Below are positions 17,239 through 24,510 of a stretch of DNA of 64,000 nt, in pieces. The position numbers and the translations under genes are program-made. Source of the stretch: CAVTWD01 sp963738325. GTDB taxonomy: Bacteria; Actinomycetota; Acidimicrobiia; Acidimicrobiales; Ilumatobacteraceae. The notes under the pieces were generated by a model, which worked only from the letters and a program-made list of their open reading frames with translations, ran no database searches and was not told where the DNA came from. The DNA lies in contig CAVTWD010000015.1 in the NCBI GenBank assembly GCA_963738325.1, positions 124,001 to 188,000 of the forward strand, read 5' to 3'. The first letter of the stretch is position 1, and the number at the start of each line of letters is the position of its first letter.

Positions 17239-19326
17239 CCACCGATCAGGTCCAGATCCTGAACGGCAACACCTTCGTCGTCAGCGATGGTCGTGGCGAC
17301 GTCGAGGCCTCGCTGACGGACCCCACCGGTCTGTTCTCGTTCGACACGCGGTTCCTGTCCCACTGGGTCCTGACCGTGAACGGTCAACGACTGACGCCGC
17401 TGTCGACCGACGACCTCCAGTACTTCGAGACCCGCTTCTTCCTCGTGCCCGGCACCGGGACCGTCTACGTCGACGCGAAGCTCTCCGTGATCCGCCACCG
17501 CTCGGTCGGCAACGGGTTCCGCGAAGACCTGACGGTCCTCAATCACGACGACAAGCCCGTCGATCTCACCGTGCGCGTCGACGTCGGCTGCGATTTCGCC
17601 GACCTCTTCGAGGTCAAGGACGCCTTGAGGAAGAGGGGCTCCTATTCCACGCGGCTCCAGGAGCGAGGGCTCTTCCTCGCGTACGAGCGCGACACGTTCT
17701 CGCGAGCGACGACGATCTCCTCGTCGCAACCCTGCACAGTGGACGAGAAGCGGCTGACCTTCGAGATCCACATCGACCCTCACGGCAGTTGGAAGACGAC
17801 GCTCGACGTCGCCATCGCCCCCCTGGGCACGAGCGATGCGGGTGACGCGGAGCGACCGACGCTGTCCTTCCAGGCCAGGCGTCCTCACACCGACATGGCC
17901 GGGAACCTCGCCCGCTGGCTGGACGAGGCGCCCCGTCTCCGGTCCGACTCCGAGCCGCTGAAGGCGACGTATCGCCGCAGCCTCGTGGATCTTGCGGCAC
18001 TGCGTTTCTCACCGATCAGCGCGGGTGGTGCGAGCCTGCCGGCGGCTGGGCTTCCCTGGTTCATGACGATGTTCGGGCGAGACAGCATCCTGACGAGCCT
18101 CCAGGCCCTCCCGTTCGCGCACGAGCTCGCCGCCACCACGCTGCGCGAGCTCGGGCTGCGGCAGGGCACACGCCTTGACGACTTCCGGGACGAGGACCCG
18201 GGTCGGATCCTCCACGAGATGCGCTACGGCGAGATGACCGCGTTCGAGGAGCGCCCGCATTCCCCCTACTACGGCTCTGTTGATGCGACGCCGCTGTACG
18301 TCGTCCTCCTGGACGAGTACGAGCGGTGGACGGGTGACACCAAGCTCGTTCGTGAGCTCGAGGTCGAGGCGCGCGCCGCTTTGCGGTGGATCGACGAGTA
18401 CGCGGACCTCCTCGGTAACGGCTATGTGGCCTACGAGCGACGCAACCAGCAGACCGGCTTGGAGAACCAGTGTTGGAAGGACTCGTGGGATTCCATCTCG
18501 TACCGCGACGGGGGCCTCCCGGGCTTCCCGCGCGCCACGTGCGAGCTCCAGGGCTACGCCTACGACGCCAAGATGCGGGGCGCTCGCCTCGCCCGCGAGG
18601 TGTGGCACGACCCCGAGTTCGCTACCACTCTCGAGCGCCAAGCGGCTGATCTCAAGCGGCGCTTCAACCGCGACTACTGGGTGGAGGACGGCGAGTACTT
18701 CGCCATCGCCCTCGACGTCGACGGCCGGCAGGTCGACTCACTCAGCTCGAACATCGGCCATCTCCTGTGGAGCGGCATCGTCGACAAGAACAAAGCCAGA
18801 GCGGTCGTCGGACACCTCATGGGCGACCGGCTCTTCTCGGGCTGGGGCGTGCGAACGCTCGCGGTAGGAGAAGCGCGGTACAACCCGATCGGGTACCACG
18901 TCGGCACCGTCTGGCCGTTCGACAACTCGTTCATCGCCTGGGGCTTGCGCCGGTACGGCTTCAAGGACGAGGCCGCCTTCATCGCGTCGGGGATCCTCGA
19001 AGCCGCCGAATTTTTCGCCGGTCGCCTTCCCGAGGCGTTCGGGGGCTACCCGCGCGATGACGAAGTACCCGGTGCAGTACCCGACTGCGTGTAGCCCCCA
19101 AGCCTGGTCCACCGGCGCGCCGCTTCTGCTGCTCCGGACGATGCTCGGGCTCGAGCCGGTCGGAGACCACCTCGTCGTCGACGCCGCCCTCCCGATCACG
19201 ATCGGCCATGTCGAACTGCTCGATATTGCGGGGCGCTGGGGTCGTGTCGATGCGTTCGGACGCGGCCGCGTCGACACCTCCGGGAGCCCCCGCAGGAGAC
19301 GGGCTCGCGCCGCCGCGAGCCGGTAG
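17235..19326 (+). CDS. Amylo-alpha-1,6-glucosidase/glycogen-debranching type glycosidase, C-terminus frameshifted
   Basis: From GTG 17235, about 620 residues are read before a stop at 19094. N-terminal strands (NTFVVSDGRGDVEASLTDPTGLFSFDTRFLS) are followed by an (alpha/alpha)6 barrel with LPWFMTMFGRDSILTSLQALPF, YYGSVDATPLYVVLLDEY, NQCWKDSWDSISYRDG and NPIGYHVGTVWPFDNSFIAWGL. After GGYPRDD near 19056 the expected ending (MTKYPVQYPTACSPQAWSTGAPLLLLRTMLGLEP...) lies in the next frame and runs to 19326. One extra base in 19051-19057 explains this. Conserved catalytic-domain segments are otherwise intact. The likely role is alpha-1,6 or related alpha-glucoside cleavage. Confidence 0.8.
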
Positions 19327-19465
19327 CGGGGCCGCCTCGAGTGAGACGCGTGGGCACGCTGCCCGGTCGTGAGCCCCCGACGCCGGCCTCGCCGGGGTCG
19401 GTCACTTCGGGCCGGAGCAGTGACCCGGCCGAGGTCGCACGGCGGCAAGTACCACCGCGAGAATG

Positions 19466-19639
19466 CCCCGTGACGAAGATGCCGTCGAACGTGCCGGCGC
19501 CGCCGATGGACACAATCGGTGCGTCGAGCTGACGGATGCGCCCCAGGTTGGCCAAGTCCTCATTGGACCGCCCGCTCGGATCGATCACCGCATTGCCGCA
19601 AGCCGCGACCGCTCGGGCCAAGGCGCCGAACGCGGCGTT
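19466..19639 (-). pseudogene. Fragment resembling the DUF1614 C-terminus
   Basis: On the minus strand this frame reads AAFGALARAVAACGNAV...NEDLANLGRIRQLDAPIVSIGGAGTFDGIFVTG. The LGxIRxLxAPxxSIGGAGTFDGIFxTG stretch is what I expect at the end of DUF1614 membrane proteins. Sequence on both sides in the same frame is low-complexity, so only a remnant is present. Family assignment is from memory of the motif. Confidence 0.45.
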
Positions 19640-19671
19640 CCTACACGCCACGGGGGCGGTCCCGGCCGAGA

Positions 19672-19878
19672 GCTGGCGGCGGCGGCGAGAAGGAGGGCGA
19701 CCGGGTGGGTGAACTGGCGGAGGAGCTCGTGCACCCACGAGCGGCGGCCGACACGGCGGAGCTCGTTCCTGCCATACGCCACGATCCGGCGCTCGGCCTC
19801 CCGCTGGGAGAGTCCTTCCCGACGGGCCCGGAGATCCCGAAGGAGGCGCTCGCTCGCCTCCCGCGGGTCGACCCCCGC
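19672..19878 (-). pseudogene. N-terminal fragment of a cation-transporting P-type ATPase
   Basis: GVDPREASERLLRDLRARREGLSQREAERRIVAYGRNELRRVGRRSWVHELLRQFTHPVALLLAAAA is the classic Cation_ATPase_N domain with the start of TM1. After the AAAA the frame is lost. No actuator, phosphorylation (DKTGT) or hinge motif occurs anywhere nearby, so about 90% of the gene is gone. It overlaps a short tandem duplication at its 5' end. Confidence 0.65.
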
Positions 19879-19908
19879 CCATCGCCTCCCGCGGGTCGAC
19901 CCCGCCCA
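19854..19908. repeat. Two-copy tandem duplication (28 and 27 bp)
   Basis: The unit beginning TCGCCTCCCGCGGGTCGAC is present at 19854-19881 and again at 19882-19908, differing only by one C in a C run. It lies at the 5' end of the P-type ATPase remnant and shifts its frame. Confidence 0.85.
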
Positions 19909-19934
19909 TCGGCTCCGTGAGCGAGCCGACGCCG

Positions 19935-20984
19935 TCAGCCGCCAATGATCCCGCGAGGGTCGACGGCGGGCTCCCGTTGTTGCGAGCTGGCCCGGGTGAG
20001 GGAGCGACCGAGCCGAGGCAGGGTGAGCGCGAACACCGACCCCGGCACCACGGGCAGCCAGAACGCGAAGACTCGATGGGCGACGATCGCCACGAGGGCG
20101 ACGTCGAGCGGCACGCCGATCACGTGCAGCAGGAACGTGGTGGCGGCATCGACTCCACTGGTCGCGATCAGCGGGATCGGCAGTGACTGCGCGAGGTAGC
20201 CCGTGGCGTAGGCCAGGGTGAGGGGAGCGAGGCCAGGGGAGGCCCCGAAGGCGTGCAGCGCCGCCCACAGGCTGGCCACGTCACCGATCCAGTAGCAGGC
20301 CGCCCAGCCGAACAGGGGGCGCCCCTCCGGGACGAAGAGCAGCCGCCGCACCCAGGTGGCCGCTTCCACCCCGGTGCCGATGGCCCGGCGGGCCAGGCTC
20401 CCTTCGCCACTCGTCCACCGGGCGTTGCGGTGGGGGGTGGTGAACCACCTCGCCGCCAGGAGGATCAACGGGAACATCACCAACCACGGGATGGTCATCG
20501 CCAGCGGGGCCGAGCGTCCCAAGAGCGACCACGCCGCGGCGGCGAATCCGATCACCCCGAACACCAGGTAGATGGCCGTGTTCAGCCCGATCAGGCGAAC
20601 CGCCGCCGCGTCGCGGGCCATGCCGACGCGTCGCAGCGCCCAGTACATGAGGGCCAGGCCGCCCGCGCCGGCGAACGCGAACAGCTGTGTCGCGGCGAAG
20701 CTGGCGAACACCAGGCGCATCGAGACGGCGACCGGGATGGGCGGCCCGTCCCCCCACTCGACAGCCTCGCGGAACGCGCCGGCGTACCCGACGAAGACGA
20801 CGATCTCGCCCACCGTGCACATGATCAGCCAGCGGAAGTCGGCGCCTTGGAGCTCGGCCGTGAGGCGAGCGAACCCGGCGACGCGTCCGATGCCACTGAC
20901 GAGGAGCACCCCGGCGACAAGCGCGCCGAGCAAGCCGATGACGAGGTGGCGGGCTCGAGCGCGTTGCTCGATGGCCTGGCTCAT
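19935..20984 (-). CDS. Flippase-like membrane protein (lysylphosphatidylglycerol synthase TM region/UPF0104 family)
   Basis: 349 residues from ATG 20984, with about 8 hydrophobic segments (VIGLLGALVAGVLLVSGIGRV, AATQLFAFAGAGGLALMYWALRRVGM, LNTAIYLVFGVIGFAAAAW and others). The GGLALMYWALRRVGM and YLAQSLPIPLIATSGVDAATTFLL regions fit the family that includes MprF-type membrane domains and AglD-like proteins. It is last in a three-gene overlapping operon with PAP2 and acyltransferase genes and probably moves or modifies a lipid-linked product. Confidence 0.72.
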   Translation of the reverse strand: MSQAIEQRARARHLVIGLLGALVAGVLLVSGIGRVAGFARLTAELQGADFRWLIMCTVGEIVVFVGYAGAFREAVEWGDGPPIPVAVSMRLVFASFAATQLFAFAGAGGLALMYWALRRVGMARDAAAVRLIGLNTAIYLVFGVIGFAAAAWSLLGRSAPLAMTIPWLVMFPLILLAARWFTTPHRNARWTSGEGSLARRAIGTGVEAATWVRRLLFVPEGRPLFGWAACYWIGDVASLWAALHAFGASPGLAPLTLAYATGYLAQSLPIPLIATSGVDAATTFLLHVIGVPLDVALVAIVAHRVFAFWLPVVPGSVFALTLPRLGRSLTRASSQQREPAVDPRGIIGG

Positions 20985-21688
20985 GGCCCGACCATCATCG
21001 CGTCGGCGGCCGGCACGCCGTCCGCGACAACGCCCACCACCAGCCGGGCGAGGCCGCCGAGCAGAGCCCCCGCGGCGACGTCGAGGACGAAGTGGTTGCC
21101 CGTGGCGACGACCACGAGAGCCACCGCGGCGGGATAGGCCCGCCAGGCCCAGCGCAGCGACGGCCGGCGGCACCAGGCAGCCCATCCGAACCCGGTGATC
21201 ACGGCGAAAGCGACGTGCTGGCTCGGCATGGCGGCGATCGGGTTGTACCAGTGGACGATGAGCGGATGGTCGAGGCTCCATCCGTGCTCAGCCAAGGTGT
21301 CGACGAAGCCAGCCAGCGTCCGGGGCGGAGCGGTCGGCAGCGCGGCGAAGACCGGAAGCGAGGCGAAGAAGGCCACGAGCGCAGCCCGCCGCTCGGTGCG
21401 GAAGGAAGCGTCCCCCCGGCGGTAGAGCCAGGCCAACGAGCCGATGCTCAGCATCACGTTGCCGGCCGCGTAGCCCGCGTTCACCACCGTGACGAGCCGG
21501 GGCCAACGAAGGGCCGCTCGTTGCACGCTCGGCTCGATCTCGATCCCAAGCCGCTGCTCGACGGCGATGATGCGCCACGCGTTGCGGCGGGCGCGATCGC
21601 GGCCGGCGTCGTTCCATACGAGCCGGCGCACGAACAGGTAGGCGCCGTACGAGCCGAGCCCGTAGGCCACCTCCCGCCGCCCGCTCAC
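20981..21688 (-). CDS. PAP2-superfamily membrane phosphatase/transferase
   Basis: 235 residues from GTG 21688, which overlaps the upstream stop by 4 nt. Conserved PAP2 motifs are AMPSQH (155-158) and GNHFVLD (His199, Asp203). The classical KxxxxxxRP motif is not obvious, as in the inositol-phosphoceramide-synthase-like (PAP2_3) branch. About six membrane helices are predicted. The context of an acyltransferase and a flippase-like protein suggests processing of a phospholipid or lipid-glycan in the cytoplasmic membrane. Confidence 0.8.
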   Translation of the reverse strand: MSGRREVAYGLGSYGAYLFVRRLVWNDAGRDRARRNAWRIIAVEQRLGIEIEPSVQRAALRWPRLVTVVNAGYAAGNVMLSIGSLAWLYRRGDASFRTERRAALVAFFASLPVFAALPTAPPRTLAGFVDTLAEHGWSLDHPLIVHWYNPIAAMPSQHVAFAVITGFGWAAWCRRPSLRWAWRAYPAAVALVVVATGNHFVLDVAAGALLGGLARLVVGVVADGVPAADAMMVGP

Positions 21689-22548
21689 GGCCGCTCCTCC
21701 CACGCGATCGGGAAGGAGGCCGCCCACCACGCCGGATTGGCGCGGATCAGAGCCGACCATCGCTCGGCCAGCACCTGCAGCACGGCCGCCTCTTGCTCCT
21801 CCGTCGCGTGCCGATGCGGCGGCTCGATGGGCGCGTCGACGACCACCCTCCACCGGCGCGGCGCCCCGGGGAGGACCGCGAATGGCAGGATGACCGCCCC
21901 CGAGAGTCGGGCCAGGTCGACGATCCCGGTCGGGAGGCTCGCCCACGTGTCGCAGAAGCGCACCCGGTGGCGCCGGGGAGGCGCCCCTGAGGCATCGTCG
22001 CCCAGCACGAGGAGCGCCTCGCCGCGCTGCAGGAGTCGTACCGCCGCGACGGCGGAGTCGCTGCGGTACAGGACCCGGAGGCCGACCGCCGAGCGCACGT
22101 GCTGGATCCCCCACGCCAGCCAGTTGTCCGCCGCCATCACCGTCGTCGGCACCGAGAGGACCGCCCCCGGCACGGCGGCGCCCACCTCCCAGCCCCCGAG
22201 GTGCACTCCGGCCAGCACGAGCCCCCGTCCGGACGCGGCGGCGGACACGGCGTGCGCGGAGCCCTCGATCTCGATCGTGGCGAGCAACTCGGCCGGTCGA
22301 TGGATCGCCCAGAGCAGGTCGGCGGAGCGTCGCGCCTCGTTCAGGATCTCCTGGTGCACGAGCCGGGCGACCGCTCGCGTCCCGGGGGGGTCGCCCACCG
22401 CATGGGCGAGGTTGACGGCGAGCCGCCGCCGCTTGCGGGGCCGGAACGCCCACTCGAAATGGCCACCCACGAGGGCCAGGCGGTGGGCCGCCGAGGCGGG
22501 CAGGTGACCACCCACGGCCGCCGCGCCATCAATGACCTTGGCCAGCAC
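21685..22548 (-). CDS. LpxL/HtrB-like lysophospholipid acyltransferase
   Basis: 287 residues. The family pattern is visible: LNEARRSADLLW, then the H-x4-E-type motif in LVLAGVHLGGWEVGAAV, and LLVLGDDASGAPPRRHRVRF followed by AVILPFAVLPG. Actinobacterial homologues such as the PIM acyltransferase PatA acylate glycophospholipids. It is the first gene of the operon with PAP2 and the flippase-like gene. The 266 nt upstream (to 22815) hold no supported gene. Confidence 0.8.
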   Translation of the reverse strand: MLAKVIDGAAAVGGHLPASAAHRLALVGGHFEWAFRPRKRRRLAVNLAHAVGDPPGTRAVARLVHQEILNEARRSADLLWAIHRPAELLATIEIEGSAHAVSAAASGRGLVLAGVHLGGWEVGAAVPGAVLSVPTTVMAADNWLAWGIQHVRSAVGLRVLYRSDSAVAAVRLLQRGEALLVLGDDASGAPPRRHRVRFCDTWASLPTGIVDLARLSGAVILPFAVLPGAPRRWRVVVDAPIEPPHRHATEEQEAAVLQVLAERWSALIRANPAWWAASFPIAWEERP

Positions 22549-22815
22549 TCGAGCCGCGGCGGTCCGCGGGCAAAAGGCGCGCTCGGGCGTGGCCGCCCGT
22601 CTGGAGCCCGCGACCAGCGGTCGAGGCGGCTCCGGGCTTCGTGACGAAACTTCGCCTCGAGAGCGAACACCGCCAGGGCACGCTACCCATCCCGAGGCAG
22701 ATCAGTCCCGTCTGACGCCAGCCTGTCGGGCGCGACGGGGCGCCGCGAGCCACGGGTGGCACTCGTCACGCGCCGACGTGGACCGAGGAGGCCGCCGATC
22801 AGGAGAGCGGTCGGC

Positions 22816-23940
22816 TCAATCGCCCCAGATGACCCGAGCGGTGTCGACCACGAGGCCGAGCTTGGCCCACTGATCGTCGTGGGTGATCTCGTTGCCCTGG
22901 ACGGTGCTGGAGAACCCGCACTGGGGGCTGAGGCAGAGGCGCTCGAGCGGCACATAGCGCGCCGCCTCGTCCACGCGGGCCGTCAACCGGTCCATCGGCT
23001 CGAGCTCGGGACGCTTCGACGAGACCAGGCCGAGCACCACGACCTTGTTGTCGGGCACGAAGCGCAACGGCGCGAAGTCCCCGGACCGCTCGTCGTCGTA
23101 CTCGAGGAAGTAGGCGTCGACATGGAGCTCGTTGAAGAGCACTTCGGCCACCGGCTCGTAGCCGCCCTCGGCGAACCAGGTGCTGCGGTAGTTGCCGCGG
23201 CAGAGGTGCACGCAGACGGTGAGGTCGGCCGGACGGTCGTCGATCACGTCGTTGATCAGCGCGGCGTAGGTGCGTGGCAGCTCGTCGGGGTCCTCGCCCC
23301 GGTCGCGGGCGGCGGCGCGCATGTTCACGTCGCAGAGGTAGGCGAGGTTCGTGTCGTCGAGCTGGATGTAGCGGCAGCCGGCGCCGTAGAGCGCGGCCAA
23401 CTCGTCTCGGTAGCACTGGGCCAGGTCGGCGAAGAACAGGTCGAGGTCGGGATAGGCGTCGAGATCGATGGCCGCCCGACCCCCGCGGAAGTGCACCATC
23501 GTCGGCGACGGGATGGACACCTTGGGCGTGTGGGTCACCTTCGACGCCAGGAAGGCGTAGTCGTCCACCTGGATGTCGCGCGTGTGGCGCAGCCGGCCCG
23601 TCACGGTCAAGGTGGGGGGCCGGAACCCGTCCTCGCTCGGCTTGGCGTTCGGGTTGGCCTCGATGCCGCCGGCCACCGAGACGCCGTCGAGCTGCTGCAG
23701 GAAGTCGAGATGGAACATCTCACGCCGGAACTCGCCGTCGGTCACGGCCTCCATCCCGAGCGACTCGACCTTCGCAACGGCCTCCGCGATGGCGGCGTCC
23801 TCCACCGCCCGCAGCTCCGCCGGGCCGATCTCGCCGGCGCGGCGGCCCCGGCGCGCCTCCAGCACCGACGGCGGCCGCAGGAGGCTTCCTACCTGATCGG
23901 CGCGGAAGGGAGGGTTGGTGAGGGTGCGCGCAGCGACCAC
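22816..23940 (-). CDS. Cobalamin-independent methionine synthase (MetE)-like protein
   Basis: 374 residues from GTG 23940. FRADQVGSLLRPPSV at the start and EAVTDGEFRREMFHLDFLQQLDGV match the single-domain MetE-like/YxjG family. YIQLDDTNLAYL and CVHLCRGNYRST are active-site strands with the zinc-ligand His and Cys. LSPQCGFSS near the C-terminus gives the last zinc Cys. At half the length of MetE it lacks the N-terminal folate-binding domain, so the methyl donor is probably not standard tetrahydropteroyl-triglutamate. Confidence 0.85.
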   Translation of the reverse strand: MVAARTLTNPPFRADQVGSLLRPPSVLEARRGRRAGEIGPAELRAVEDAAIAEAVAKVESLGMEAVTDGEFRREMFHLDFLQQLDGVSVAGGIEANPNAKPSEDGFRPPTLTVTGRLRHTRDIQVDDYAFLASKVTHTPKVSIPSPTMVHFRGGRAAIDLDAYPDLDLFFADLAQCYRDELAALYGAGCRYIQLDDTNLAYLCDVNMRAAARDRGEDPDELPRTYAALINDVIDDRPADLTVCVHLCRGNYRSTWFAEGGYEPVAEVLFNELHVDAYFLEYDDERSGDFAPLRFVPDNKVVVLGLVSSKRPELEPMDRLTARVDEAARYVPLERLCLSPQCGFSSTVQGNEITHDDQWAKLGLVVDTARVIWGD

Positions 23941-24022
23941 CGCTGCACCGTATCGCCACGGGAGCCCGGGGCTCCGAGGCGTGGCTCGCCGTGGGATCGC
24001 TGTCGGGGCCGCCGCCCCGCGC

Positions 24023-24468
24023 TCAGGCGAACGTCTCTTCGAGAAGGGCCAGCATCGAGGCCCACGAGCGGCGATCGGCTCGTTCGTCGTAGGCGAAGAG
24101 CCCAGGGAGGCCACGGCTCCCGATGTCGGGGTTGGTGAAGCTGTGGCCGACCCCTCCGTAGACCTCGAGGCGCCAGTCGGCGACGTGGGCTTCGCGCATC
24201 TCGTCTCGAATCGCTGGCGATCCTCGGCACTCACCACCGGGTCCTCGGCGCCGCACATCATGAGCACGCTGGCGGAGATCTTCTCCGAGTCGGAGGCTCG
24301 GGCTTCGGCGAAGCCGGGGTGGAAGCCGATCGCGGCCCGGAGCGGCACACCGCTTCGCGCCAGTTCGAGCGCCATCACGCCGCCCAAGCAGAACCCGGCG
24401 GCCGCGATCCGCTGCGGGTCGACGCCACGGCGCCCGACGAGCACGTCGTAGCCGGCGACGGCGAGCCA
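24023..24468 (-). pseudogene. Dienelactone hydrolase remnant (5'-truncated, frameshifted)
   Basis: From about 24468 one frame reads WLAVAGYDVLVGRRGVDPQRIAAAGFCLGGVMALELARSG...VLMMCGAEDPVVSAEDRQRFE, including the nucleophile motif GFCLGG. Near 24205 it must shift frame to read EMREAHVADWRLEVYGGVGHSFTNPDIG...SWASMLALLEETFA, with the catalytic GVGHSFTNP His motif, ending at 24023. The N-terminal ~90 residues are absent because the PEP carboxylase gene begins there on the opposite strand. Confidence 0.75.
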
Positions 24469-24510
24469 GCCTCGGCTGCACGGCCCGCCCTCGTACGCGA
24501 ACATCCCACC

